Below are positions 35,177 to 47,118 of a stretch of DNA of 64,000 bases, piece after piece. The position numbers were made by a program, and so were the translations under genes. Position 1 is the first letter of the stretch, and each line of letters starts with the position of its first letter. The notes beneath the pieces are model-generated. The model made no database searches and was not told where the DNA came from. It worked only from the letters and a program-made list of their open reading frames with translations. Source of the DNA: Plantago major (Eukaryota > Streptophyta > Magnoliopsida > Lamiales > Plantaginaceae); the NCBI GenBank assembly GCA_026545765.1, contig CM048843.1:19527646-19591645 (forward strand), given 5' to 3'.

Positions 35177-36652
35177 TCATAGAAAAGCATAGATCTCGGT
35201 TTGAATGTATATCTGTCCGTCTCCTCTGCTTTCTTCCAACCCCACTTTAATGGTTCCAATCTCTCTTATATTGGAAATGGTTTCCGAATTTTCAAGAGAG
35301 TTTGAGTCTCTAAAGCCGGTGAGGCGGAAATCTCTTCCTGTCCGTACTTTGTTTTCCCCGGGCACAGGATTTGCAATGCCACATTTTGGTGGTATCATGA
35401 GGGATTCCACCACGTTTAAACATTTTCCTGTGTGCAGGTAGATCGAGTTCCTGGCATTCCACGGACGCTTGAGGGGATATCCGTTCTCATCTTCTAATTC
35501 GTAACTGCCATTCACTCTTGCGCCGATAATCTTGTAGGGTCCTTCCCACTTGGGCTTGAGTTTTCCAATATTGTTCAAAATGTCATCGTCAAGCACCAGT
35601 CTCCGATTTGCAAGTTAGCCGCTCGAACATTCTGTTGTAGGTTGAGGCGGCGATTCGATACCTATGGATATTCGCCATTACCTCGACCTTTCTGCTCGAG
35701 CATGTTCAGGTCGGATATCCGAGCTTCTCGGTTTGCATTGCCTTGAACTCTTGGATCCTCAAAGTCTCAACGGCAATCTCAGCGGTATGATCGCCTCCGA
35801 ACCATATACCAAGGAGAATGGAGTTTCTCGCAATTCGCATGATGGTGCAATGAGCCCATAGCACGCCTTCCGTCGTCGCCCGACTTTCGGGAAGTTCTCA
35901 AACGCTTCTCGTGATTTTGACTATTGTCTTGTTTGTGGATTCACTGACCATTGTCTTGTGGGTATCAAGCGATGTGAAACGTTGTTCAATTTTGAAGGAG
36001 GCAAGCCATTCCTTGAGCTACTTGCTCGAGAACCGGCCGTTATCCGAGACTAGAACTCTTGGTCAAGCGGCAAATGATGTTCTTCCAAATGAAGGTGCAC
36101 TTTTCGACTTTCCGTGATAGTCGCCATGACCTCTGCTTCTACCCACTTGGTAAAATATTCCACCGCCACAATGAGAAATTTTTTCTGTTTTTCTAAAATG
36201 GTCCGACAATATCGATACCCCATCGATCGAATCGACACGCTATGATTGAGCGGAATCATAGGGTTCGCTCGGACGATGTGGGATGTTGCGTAATATTGGC
36301 AATCATGACATCTCCGGCGTGGTGGCGGAATCTTTATCGATGGTAGCCAATAGTATTTTGTCGTATGATTTTACGGCGAGAGTCCTCCCGGAATGACTTC
36401 CACAGCTCATTGTATCTCTTCCAAAGACGGTTTGTGCTTCTTGTGGTTCAAACATCTCGGTGAGTCCGGAAAAAGATCTCTTGTACAAATCGTCACCCAT
36501 TATAAAGTATATATTTGCTCGGCATTGCACACTCCTTGATTCTTTCGGATCGACTGGCAAAGATCCGTCCTTGAGATAGTTAAAAATGTCAGTCATCCAG
36601 TTTCTTCCCGTGTCAAGTATCTGCCAAGGCATCAGCTCTTTCGTTCCAAGCT
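35177..36652 (-). pseudogene. Tat integrase fragments (zinc-binding, core and C-terminal parts)
   Basis: Minus-strand pieces in different frames. About 36303-36652 holds the linker and a degenerate zinc-binding region. About 36050-36260 holds core-domain residues such as FLIVAVEYFTKWVEAE. About 35177-35596 holds the C-terminal domain with GKLKPKWEGPYKI and GSYELED. Frameshifts and stops separate them. The upstream continuation is cut at 36652 by the CACTA insertion. Confidence 0.85.
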
Positions 36653-37000
36653 CACTACAAAAAATCTGGCCTGTAGCGACGGATAGATCCGTCGCTACAG
36701 GCCAGCTATCCGTCGCCCCAGCTCTGGCGACGGATCGGGCGACGGATAGAAAATCCGCCTCGAGCCGTGACGGATAACAATCCGTCGTCCAATCATGACG
36801 GATTGACGACGATTGATCGTCCAATTATTTTTTAATTCGAAATATAGCGGATAGATTCTATCCGTCGCTAAATATCGCGACGGATAGAATCTATCCGTCG
36901 CTAAATATAGCGACGGATAGAATCTATCCGTCGCTATATTTAGCGACGGATAGATTCTATCCGTCGCTAAATATTTTAATTGGACTAGTGACTGAATTTG
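36653..37000. repeat. CACTA left subterminal repeats
   Basis: Around a dozen copies of the TATCCGTCGC / GCGACGGATA decamer occur in both orientations, several as head-to-head palindromes around TAGATTC or TAGAATC. In En/Spm such repeats are transposase-binding sites. Confidence 0.9.
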
Positions 37001-37249
37001 AAATTCCGTCACTAATTCTGTCACTGTGAATTCCGTCACTAATTTCGTCACTATTTATTTCATATTAATCCCTATTTTCGTAGTTCACCTATTTAATCAA
37101 TATAATGTTCGATAATAAATCAATAATGAAAAATGTTTCAATGAATAAAAAGTAATATTCGAGTGGAGAAATTATCCAAACAAGTGTAAATATGAAAAAA
37201 ATCAACATACAGATACATAACTAGCTATCGACGGGGGTGGGTGATGGCG

Positions 37250-38716
37250 AACTGGACATGAACTCCATTCAGAATCAAGGCGCTCGTTTCTCCTCCTTCG
37301 TTCTCGTCAGCGCTCCATCTCTTGAGTTAGCCGAGCAACATGTTCGGACCGCGATCGCACCATTTCCGAGACACGTCCTGTGTAAACCGGACGTCTGGCT
37401 TTGGGACGATGATGAGGAGCACGCCGACTAGCGATTGCAAACCGAGGCTCCCGAGTCCATATATTCGTCCTTTCTTGTCCGGTTTGTTGACCTCTAGGAA
37501 GATGTTGTCAACTTGTTCAGTTGACAACACATCACCCGTCTCGTCCTCGCCGCCACCGAAAGCATCAACCTCACCTGAAATCGTAAATAGCAGATATAAT
37601 GATCGCCATCGTTTAAAAAAGTAACTTGTAATAGTGTACAAATATGAACTTTAAGCAACATAAACATACCGCAATAGACGATGCCCGACCGTCGGTCCAT
37701 ACCCCGCCCTTCTGCTTGGCCTTCTTGAAGATGGCATACTTGGATGTCACCTCCCCCCGTGCCACCTGAATCAAACCAGATCTAGTCAACAATTTATCAT
37801 CTACAAGTAATAGAGCATACACGTAATGCTAGATTGCAAAAACACATATATACGCACGATTGATAATAATCGAATGAGATCGCCTCCCAAGGTGGTGAAC
37901 GCCCTTCCGCCAGACGATCGGGATGCCGGTTACTCATTGGTCCAAGCAACGCCCCGACATCGATCGGCGCCAAGAGGCATCCCAAAGGCCCACTCCGTTG
38001 CATCAACTCGTGGAGGGATTGGGCCACCGATCCCGAATGGCCTTCCACGCATGACCATATCCTCAGATAGCTGGATCCCACAGTCTCGTAAACACGCCAG
38101 ATCTGTGGGATCAACCTGCTGGGAATGAAGTACTCCTTCTACATTCCCAATTTCATACAACATCCAAAGTCAATACATGTCCTAACAACATAATGTATAT
38201 GGTGACTAACATATCAACCAAATAAAGTGGCTAACATACCACTCACATATAGTGGCTAACATACCACTCACATAAAGTGGCTAACTTACCACTCATTGTC
38301 CTAAAATTTACTAACACAATGAAGCATAACATATCACCCAAATAAAGTGGCTAACATACCACTCACATTGTCCTAAAATTTACTAACACAATGGTGACTA
38401 ACATATCACCCAAATAAAGTGGCTAACATACCACTCACATACAGTGGCTAACATACCACTCACATTGTCCTAAAATCTACTACCACAATGGTGACTAACA
38501 TATCACCCAAATAAAGTGGCTAACATACCACTCACATACAGTGGCTAACATACCACTCATATTAAAACGATTAATTATAATTACAAACAAATGAATGTCA
38601 TATTTTAACTTACCCTCATTCATCAAGTACTCGGCCCTCATGCGCCCGAGATGTGGCTCCAACACTCTCCACCACGCCTTGGTTGCTCTCTCACCTCGGG
38701 AAGATGTCACCTAGTT
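37250..38716 (-). pseudogene. CACTA second-gene remnant (Transposase_24-like)
   Basis: Minus-strand fragments show a sequence like the conserved C-terminal signature of plant Ptta/En/Spm proteins (FLEVNKPDKKGRIYGLGSLG, about 37430-37510). Upstream lie KYAIFKKAKQKGGVWTDGRA (about 37680-37740) and an N-terminal-side piece at 38600-38700. Stops and a tandem repeat array separate them. The family call rests on the one signature and is moderate. Confidence 0.5.
38195..38565. repeat. Tandem array of a 23-25 bp unit inside the CACTA element
   Basis: The unit AGTGGCTAACATACCACTCA is repeated about eight times, organised into higher-order blocks that also contain ATTGTCCTAAAATTTACTA. Each unit is itself partly palindromic (AGTGG...CCACT). 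Confidence 0.9.
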
Positions 38717-39210
38717 TGTTGTGCACCTCCGAGGCCATAAGTCGTTGTCAATGTATAAGATACAAGAAACGAATATGCATTACTTTAGTACAACAATTTA
38801 TACTTGTCAACTATCATTATCGCTTATGTTTTAGATATTTAAGAAGAATGTATAATACTTACTTGGTGACCAATAGGGAAAATCACAGCAAGTCAGTCCC
38901 ACGTGACGTTGGGATTGTTTGGATCGAACACGAGGTAGGGACAATCGTCGTGGTCGCCCTCCAAAGATGTGTCCGGCCGACCGGTAGAGCCACTTTGCTC
39001 TCTCGCCGGGGTCTCAGGAATCCGAGACCTGTTGTCCTGATCTTCGGAGCCCTCCCTGTCTGACGGTGTCCCCGACCCACCACTATCATGCCGCCAATGC
39101 GGGGGACGATAGTGGACGGCCTCTGTGCATCTCGCAAAAAATGTAATAAATACAATAAAAATGTGTTAGTACGAGTTATAATACATAACATTATAATAAC
39201 ATATAATTAC

Positions 39211-39672
39211 TCATAATACACATAATATACCGTTATCGCCGTCCTCTAAGACTACATATTGGTCCTCGTGCAGATCAAACAGCTCATCATCTGCTTCTAT
39301 GGGATCTTCTGCTTGTTTATCGACATCCTCTTGTTGGTACGAGTTCGTAATTGAGTCGTCTTTCTCAATGTACTCCACTTTCGAGCGAAAGAATAATAGG
39401 TACCGCAGACTAACCATTCCCCTTATCGCGTTTTACGCTTGGATATTCAAGAAACACCACTTGTCGTGCTTGAGTCGCCGAATAAATGGTTCATACTTGG
39501 TTCGGTACCTCTCTTCTTCGTTCACATCAACCATTTCAAACCGCTCGTTCTTCCTCGTACCTCCTGGATTAGGATCATACCACTCAACGTCAAACAAGAA
39601 GGTTCGTTTAAATGGCAATCCAGAATATTCAATCCTCACAATTCGTTTTAGCTTGTCGTGGAAATCAAACAA
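39211..39672 (-). pseudogene. CACTA TNP2 transposase C-terminal fragment (DUF4216-like)
   Basis: 39433-39672 encodes RIEYSGLPFKRTFLFDVEW, YDPNPG, a VDVNEE segment and Y(E)PFI, the pattern of the DUF4216 domain at the C-terminus of TNP2-type transposases. 39211-39417 continues with an acidic tail. The catalytic part upstream is not recognisable. Confidence 0.7.
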
Positions 39673-39839
39673 AGTAGCGTCTCCATACTCTTCTCCACCT
39701 CCACCTCGGTTTCAGTGTTGGTTGTGTCCCTGAACTCCGCCCCTACAGCATCGTACACCATTTGTTCGACTCGAGCTCGAATAGCATCACCTTCAGATTG
39801 GGATTGTTCCCCGACTTGTTCATTTTTCTTCCTTCCACG

Positions 39840-40780
39840 TTATTCAGATTGGTCATATGTATTGATTGGTCCGCTTCTCACCATGATGATTCCATACCGA
39901 CGCAGTGAGAATCCATTTTTCCTCAAGTCTTTGGACTACCACTTTAGGAGTCACGTATTGCTTGTTTCATTGCACAAGGACACTTTATCAACCCATCCTT
40001 TACAAGCCGATTTGACATTGCAAATTCAATGAAACCTTCAACCCCTTCGAAAACTCCATTGAACTCGCCATTGAGAGTAACAATACATCCATCCACGATC
40101 GGTATTCATTGAATAATTAGATAATAACGACACGTTTGAATTCATTAGATCGAGTTCTTTCATTTACGATAATAAATCAATTTCACAATAATTCAATCAA
40201 TTGCTCGTAATATAAGTTATATTAGCTCCACCAATTGTTACGGCATTACATAATATAAGTTACATCACTTCAATTTTACCATAATGTTTGGTTTCATATA
40301 TATATAAACTAATGATTACTAGTTATACAAGCTTAGAGACAAACGGGATCAAACTCCTCATTCTCATGCACCCCCTCCTCATCACTTGTGGCGCTCCCTA
40401 CCAGTAACTTGCATTCCAATGATCTACATCCTCCTCCCAATACACCATGCACATGTTCCGACAAAGGAAGGCACTCGATAGGCGGCCCCAAACCCGCCTC
40501 TCCCTCCATTGGAGGTATGACATGGACGGTGCTTCTCACCGTGATGAATCCATACATGATACTCGTGCATGAATCCATAACGTCGCAAGTGCTCGAATCT
40601 TCAGTAGGCGTCATAAATTGCTTGTTTCGCAGTTTCCAATGTGCAAGGACACTTTATCAACCCCCAATTGTACAAACCGGACGTCCCATGGCAAACGAGA
40701 TGAAACCTTTAACCCTTCTACAAAACTCCTACAAACTCGCCATTTACCGACGATCGTACATCCATGAACGGTCGAATTCA
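39840..40780. repeat. Diverged direct duplication inside the CACTA element
   Basis: A segment around 39880-40110 and one around 40530-40770 share CAAGGACACTTTATCAACCC, GATGAAACC and ACTCGCCATT in the same order, roughly 650 bp apart. No intact coding sequence is seen. Confidence 0.65.
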
Positions 40781-40799
40781 TGTATATATACTTTATTTT

Positions 40800-41560
40800 T
40801 AACTCAGACGCTCCAATTGATTAGATCGTATTTAATTTATTAGATCGATTCCAATTCGATAAGAAGATTGTGAGGTTAATTGTTAATTATTATATGTTGC
40901 TTATAAATTAATTATTAATTAAGTGTTCGATATTTACAAAATTGGGAATATAATTTAACCATTTCAACCTCTTAGTACATATATTATATACTTAACATAC
41001 ATATCAAATTAACTAATTACTCTATACATATCAATTACTACATATATTCATATCAAATTACATACTTAACATACAAATTTATCAAATCAAAACTACATAC
41101 TTCTATACTTAACAAACATATCAAATTAACTAAACTAACTATATATACTTAACACACAAATCAAACTAACTACATACATTCATACATACCAAACTTAATT
41201 AACATACTACATACATTCATATCATTAATTAAACTAACTATCAAATTGAACAAATTACATATAATTAATCAAATTAACTAAACTAACTACTACATACTTA
41301 TCATATATACATATAATTGCTCAAATTAATCAAAATAAACAAAATCCCCAAATTTTAAAAAACTAGGGTTTTAGCCAAAATACCTTGATTAATCGGTAGA
41401 AATCAAATTGATCGAAGAAACAAACTCCTTGTCCCACTAGCTTCGATTAGGCACCAAGATTGGCGAATAACGAAGAATTCACCGGAAACCGAAGAGAGGA
41501 GAAGAAGAGACTGAGGAAGTAGATGGGAGAAGAGGAAGAAAGTGAGGCATTCTCGCCTCT
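40800..41560. other. AT-rich CACTA interior, no gene seen
   Basis: A long AT-rich run dominated by ACATAC/ATCAAATTAACTA-type words, followed by a purine-rich stretch (41400-41560). No ORF or recognised motif is present. Confidence 0.5.
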
Positions 41561-41574
41561 AAGATTATGAAACT

Positions 41575-41912
41575 CGGGCCGACGGACACGCATCCGTCGC
41601 CCGTAGTCGATCCGTCGCCACATGTGGCGGCGGATAGGTATCCGTCGCTATAAAGCGACGGATAATCTATCCGTCGCCCCGTTTTTTTAAAAAAAATTTT
41701 CTTTTTTTTATCAAAGTCAAACTGGGCGACGGATAATTATCCGTCGCCCAATTTCGCGACGGATCGTTATCCGTCGCCAATAAGCGGATAATAATTATCC
41801 GTCGCCAATTGGGCGACGGATAGATTCCGTCCCTAAAGCGATCCGTCGTTATGGGGCGACGGATTTCATCCGTCGCCCCATAACGTCGTTTTTTCCAGCT
41901 TTTCTTGTAGTG
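41575..41912. repeat. CACTA right subterminal repeats
   Basis: Many copies of GCGACGGAT(A) and its inverse lead up to the TTGTAGTG end. They mirror the left subterminal region, though with different spacing. Confidence 0.9.
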
Positions 41913-41915
41913 GCT

Positions 41916-43427
41916 CTATCAAACTTTTGCAAGGTGAATTCCTCGAAGTGGCTGGCCTCATTCTTGAGTAGCTCAAGATACTTGATCATCGAATGACCTT
42001 TTGTGGCAAAAGTTCCTGAAAATTGGGCCTCGACGAGCTGTGAGTCCGTGTAAGCTTTGACCTTCCGGCTTGGGTGACTTGGCTAGACGCATTTCACTAA
42101 AAGTGCATCATACTCAGCCTCATTATTGGTAACTTTGAACTCCAAGGAAATCGTGATAGTTCCGCACCATTGAGCTCTTAAGGTAGATTCCATTCCTCCC
42201 GCTTCCGGTGGAAGAACCATCCACTTCAATGTCCAGATATCGGAAGGATGTTTTGGGTTTGAGATCTCTGCGAGCCGAGGTTCCGCTCTTGGTTCATCCC
42301 TTCCGTGATTTCCGCTCGATGTTGTCAAGACTGAGTTTCGGGAACATCATCAAGTAGAAACATTTGTCAATTCGAGTTTCCCCATCCGACAAAGGAAAGG
42401 GCCAATTGATGAACCGGGCTTCTCGAGGTTTTCAGGTTGAACTTTGGCGGAACGGCTTTGGTGATTAAGCACTCGAGCACCGCTTGTCGTGACTTTCTCT
42501 GAATCCTTCTCTGGATAATCCGCTAAGAAGTCGGCGAGGACTTGAGCCTTTTTGGCTGACGGAGCTTGGTAGCAAATGTCGTATTCACTTAGCTCGATCG
42601 CCCACTTAGAGAGTCGTCCTGATTGGTCGGGCTTTCCTAGGACCTGTTTCAAAGGTTCCGCAGTTAGTACCACTATTTTGTGAGACTTAAAATATGGTTT
42701 CAACCGTCGGGCGGTGTAAACCAGAGCATACACAAATTTCTCAATCTTCACATATCTTGTCTCCGCCCCAACAAGGGCTTTACTAAGATAGTAGATTGGC
42801 AAATGATCATTAGCTTGAATCCGCACTAGTACGGAACTCATTGCCTCTTCCGTGATTGCTAGGTAGAGGTAGAGTGGTTCTCCTTCCACGGGTTTGGAGA
42901 GCAGCGGAGGGGAATGGAGGTACTTTTTCAAATTTTCAAAAGCCTCAGAACATTCCGCGGTCCACTCAAAACTCTCTCCCTTCCAGAGGATTTTGAAGAA
43001 CGGAAGGTTCTTTTCTGCAGATCGAGAAATGAAACGACTTAAGGACATTAGACGCCCAATAAGCTGTTGTACCTCGTTGAGGTTCTTCGGATGGGGCAAA
43101 TCTAGGATTGCCTTGATCTTCTCAGGGTTTGCACTTATCCCTCTTTCCGTGACCATGTATCCCAGAAACTTTCCTCCTTTCACCCCGAACGTACACTTTT
43201 CGGGGTTCAACTTCATTCCATACTTCCGAAGAATGGAAAAGCAATTGTTGAGATGCTCAATATGTTCTTCTTCAGTCTTACTTTTAACAAGCATATCATC
43301 TACGTAGACTTCCATAGTCTTGCCCAACTCCTCCTTGAACATTTTATTCACCAACCGCTGGTATGTAGCTCCCGCGTTTTTCAACCCGAATGGCATCACC
43401 TTGAAGATACGAAATTTTACCAATACA
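41916..43427 (-). pseudogene. Tat reverse transcriptase, RNase H and second RNase H-like remnant
   Basis: The long minus-strand frame 43513-42350 overruns the element end at 43427. Inside the element it holds RT motifs VMPFGLKNAGATYQRLV and the active-site box YVDD, then FLGYMVTERGI, then an RNase H domain (LYLYLAITEEA, IYYLSKAL). About 42080-42250 has an archaeal-type second RNase H signature: VDGSSTGSG in one frame and TNNEAEYDALL in another, so a frameshift lies between them. RT is cut at its N-terminal side at 43427. The sequence is broken and not functional. Confidence 0.88.
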
Positions 43428-43592
43428 CCTATCATCAAATGTCCGACATGGACTTTGAGTCGAGGGACTTGCCAAGATCTATATACAATCATGTCAACTA
43501 TGTTATGTTTCACTTAATCAGCATTCAGTTTCACTTCTTCAGCGCCCAGATTTTTAATTAACAAACTATGAAAAATAGTATATTATGTAAAG
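43428..43592. repeat. Right remainder of the 218 bp tandem repeat
   Basis: After the CCTAT duplicate the sequence resumes CATCAAATGTCCGACATGG and runs to ATTATGTAAA, completing the unit broken at 28654. Confidence 0.9.
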
Positions 43593-43649
43593 CAAAATGG
43601 GCTAAACCTCACTATATTCATTCAGTTCTACGTAGAATTTTGTAGAATT

Positions 43650-44290
43650 GGTTACATTTTAGCCAGTATATATTTAACTGTTATTTTTATATAACGTTTA
43701 TTAAATCTCTTATAACTTTATCTACAAAAATCAGAAAAATATTTTGAACATATATTTGAATTCGTCGTGACAAGACGAATCCAAAGTGTAATTGCTATTA
43801 AGATAAAATGAAATAATGGAATATTAAGAATAGAGCATTTATTAAATTAATTCAATCCTACGTGGTATTTTATAAAATTAGTTGCATTTTCAACCATTAT
43901 ATATTTCACTGTTTATTTTTGGTATGTTGGGTGCATATATAGTTTTCATTAAATCTCATATAAATTTATCTACAAAACTCCGAAAAATATTTTGAACATA
44001 TATTTGGATTCACCGTGACAAGACGAATCCAACCATTATATATTTCACTGTTTATTTTTTGTATGTTGGTGCATATATAGTTTTCATTAAAACTCATATA
44101 AATTTATCTACAAACCTCCGAAAAATATTTTGACCATACATTTGAATTCACCGTGACAAGATGAATCCATAGACATCAATTTAGAATATTATTATTAATT
44201 AAATAAATCATTTTATTCACTAAAATAAAATATAAATTTATGAAACAAGATAAAATGAAATAATGGAATTTTAAAAATAGAGCATTTATT
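43650..44290. repeat. Diverged AT-rich repeats related to 27447-28071
   Basis: The core GACAAGA(C/T)GAATCCA occurs near 43770, 44015 and 44155, in units sharing ACTGTTTATTTTT and AATATTTTGA. Two adjacent units at about 43895 and 44030 form a 134 bp tandem pair. Confidence 0.8.
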
Positions 44291-44889
44291 AAATATTCAA
44301 TACTCCCCCATCTATTTAACAAGAAATTAATAGATATTTAGATTCTCAATTATAAATTTTGATTCTACAGTTGAGTAGAGTCTGGATAGGGAGACGATAA
44401 TTTTGTTCCATGAAGTTTTGCCAACTTAAACGTGAGGCTAATGTTTTAGTGCACAGATTATCAGTTAGGTGTTCTTATATAATATAATATAATATATAAA
44501 GTTGATGGGCTAAACTCCACCAGATTCATTCAAATTACAGCCATCCTAAGTGAAATTTTAATTCTACGGTTGAGCAGAGTCCGAATAGGAGGACGTATTA
44601 GTATTCAAAAGAAAGAAAATGAATGATAATTATTTTATTTTAATTTTTTTTTTTTTTTTCTGGTTTTTGAAAAAAAAGAAAGTTAATAATTGTTAATTTT
44701 ATTTAGAAGAGATTTTTTTTTTTTTTAAAGTTTTTAAAAGTTAAATGTAAAAAAAATAATCTAAATATATAAAAAAAAGTGGTGAGTGATGAAGAAGACA
44801 TGCCACATAGGTAAAAAAAATATGATGGCATCTCTCTTTTGAAAAAAAAATTTCATTCATTCAAATTCAACATCCCACGTGAAATTTTT

Positions 44890-45337
44890 TTTTGGTTGGA
44901 AGCGAGAAGAATAGGGGGGTCGTATTAGTGTTGTTGCTAGGAATCATGAGGGCAAAGTTATTGTTTAGTGACAAAATTTTATGTCTTATGGTATTTGAAA
45001 ATGCGGAAGGTTGGCCAGCCAAATTAAGAACTAAATTTGTTCGAGATTTTTGGTGGCAACATGTAGTAATTGAAAGGGATTGTTCTTTGGCGATTAAATC
45101 TCTTAAATCGACAAATTTTAACTTTGCCCTTTTGTTTCACTTTTCAAATAAATTTAGGTATTTGATGAGGAATTTTATTCCATGAAGTTTTGCCAAGTCA
45201 AACGTGAGGCTAACGTTTTAGCACATGGATTATCAGTTGGGTGTTCTTATGATGATGTTTGTTTGGTAGATTTGTTTTCCATACCAAGATCGTTATGTGG
45301 GGGGAGCACATACCACCCTAGGGGTTGTTTCGATTAA
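44890..45337 (+). pseudogene. RNase H-like (RVT_3 type) fragment
   Basis: Shifting frames show FVRDFWWQHVVIERDCSLAI, LKSTN.NFA, NVLAHG-like and VDLFS(I)P pieces, the order seen in the RNase H-like domain found in plant LINEs and related host proteins. A second short copy of its tail lies at 44390-44480. Several stops make it inactive. Confidence 0.6.
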
Positions 45338-45339
45338 TT

Positions 45340-47118
45340 TTGTCCTCACATTTCTATTATTATTGAGCGTAAACCATATCGCGGCATCGCGATGGGATTT
45401 TGTGGAATTAGTTGCATTTTAGCCAGTATATTTTCACTGTTTATCGTGTGTATATTGGCTATATGCAAAATTTTGAAAAATATTTTGAACATATATTTAA
45501 ATTTGTCGTGCTCATCTAAAACTTTTAGACTTTATGACTCACATGTTTTCATAAAGTCGACTAACAACAATATTATCTACTATATTGGCGTACTTAAATA
45601 CAACTCTACGTATATTCTTCTCGAGTTGCTATTTTTTTATTTAATATAGATCAAGATGAATTTGATGTTTCTATTTTGGACAACATACTCCATCAGATGG
45701 GGTTGGAGTGGTTGTAAAATATTATTCGTGACATATTTGACTTGGATACGGGAGGAATACCCTTTATTTGTGATTCCTAAATGCAGAGGGTGCAGAGGTT
45801 GATGTTGAAAAATGCGGAGTCGAACTTTACACTGCACAACTGGGATAAGGAAAAATAGCCTTGGGTACGTGTTCGTTCTCCACCATCACGCAAATTAACT
45901 TAGTTATTGTTATCATTGGGAAATGTGGCTACCTATATACAAATCATTTATCATTTATCTCCACATTCATGCCCGATATTGATTGTCTCTTTGTATTAAT
46001 AAAATAAAATTCAGTTTACCGTATTTTTTTCTGATGTATCTTTTTGCGTTTCAATTAGTGTTTCTCCAATATGGAGAATGATCCAAGCATAAAAGAAGTA
46101 GAACAATATTAAATAATATACTTATTTAAGTCATAGTTATCATGAGAATAAGTATAAGTGTACTCCTACAAAATTAAAACATTTTAATATGATAGATATG
46201 GATGTTGATGAAGTAGATTATATATACCATAAGGACAATACTAAGCTAATCCAAGCTTACAAGAATGAAACCCATACAACCTTATGTAGTGTAACATTAA
46301 TGAACACATTTGTGTTAATTTGTATTCTATGGGTGAAGTTTGATTCAAGGGATTTGCACTTTGATACATCTTCGTGTACCATCAACCTTAGCTAGAAAAA
46401 TTCTAAGTTATGACAATTAACAAGAGTGAGGAACACTCTACACTGGTATTCCGTCATTATACTTATAAACGGGTTGGGTTATATCCAAATTGAATTCAAA
46501 CCCATTTGAATAATGATGTTCAGGTCTGGGTTGGACATATACTCGAATTCGTTCCAAACCTTTGTGACAAGACCCGAACTACAACATTTTATGGTTAAGT
46601 TAGTAAAAAAGTTCCCCGGATTGGGGGGGGGGGGGTTGTGCGTATGTTGGGGTGGGTGCAAAAAAAGCCATTGTAATGGTGGGGGAGCACATACCACCAC
46701 AGAGGTTGTTGGGAACCAGCCCTGTTAACTGTGTTATACGATTTTGCATTTTATTTTGGTTCAGATTGAAGTATAAGTTATTAATTAATGTATTAGCTAC
46801 GGGTAGATGACCCGATATAAAATATTATATGTTTTTAACCTGTCGGGTCCTGAACGGGTTCGAGTTGGATCCTACCCCTTTCAAAGTATATACGCCATGA
46901 TGAGTCGTATTTTACATTTTATATAGTTACCATAAATAAAGACACAGTAATATAGTATTTAACGAAGGACTACACATAGACACTACGACTAATATTGTTT
47001 ACAAAGAATTTTGACTATCTTATTTTCTCGATTAATTTATTTTATGTGAAACTAGATAGACTTTTTGGACTCTCATATATGAGTAGGACACTTTGTATTA
47101 TTTGATTTGCACGAAAAG
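45340..47118. other. Repeat-rich intergenic DNA, no gene seen
   Basis: This stretch holds scattered fragments: another AT-rich unit with ACATATATTTAAATTTGTCG (about 45488), a G-run at 46624-46635, and a GGGGGAGCACATACCACC block (46680) also present at 45300. Imperfect inverted hAT-like words (CCCATTTGAAT, GAACGGGTTCGAGTTGG) occur at 46490 and 46852. Nothing is coding. Confidence 0.4.

Larger units (their letters stand above)
36653..41912. mobile_element. CACTA (En/Spm) transposon nested in the Tat element
   Basis: The left end is CACTACAAAAAA and the right end is TTTTCTTGTAGTG, an inverted CACTAC terminus. Flanks carry the 3 bp duplication GCT (36650-36652 and 41913-41915). Subterminal regions are packed with GCGACGGATA motifs in both directions. 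The 5260 bp interior holds remnants of both typical CACTA genes on the minus strand, with frames broken, so it is non-autonomous now. Confidence 0.95.
28655..43427 (-). mobile_element. Ty3/gypsy Tat-type retrotransposon, truncated, carrying a nested CACTA element
   Basis: The element reads on the minus strand. It starts TGTAGACG at 28655 and ends ATACA at 43427, with CCTAT on both sides (28650-28654 and 43428-43432). Remnants in order from the right are reverse transcriptase, RNase H, a second RNase H-like segment, integrase, a long 3' region with plus-strand (antisense) ORFs, and one LTR. The dual RNase H and antisense ORFs point to the Tat group. The gag, protease and N-terminal RT regions and the right LTR are missing. 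Without the CACTA insert it is about 9.5 kb. All pol frames are broken, so it is inactive. Confidence 0.88.

Noticed and set aside
38195-38565. CRISPR-like array
   Set aside because: This is plant nuclear DNA; units are contiguous minisatellite repeats without unique spacers.
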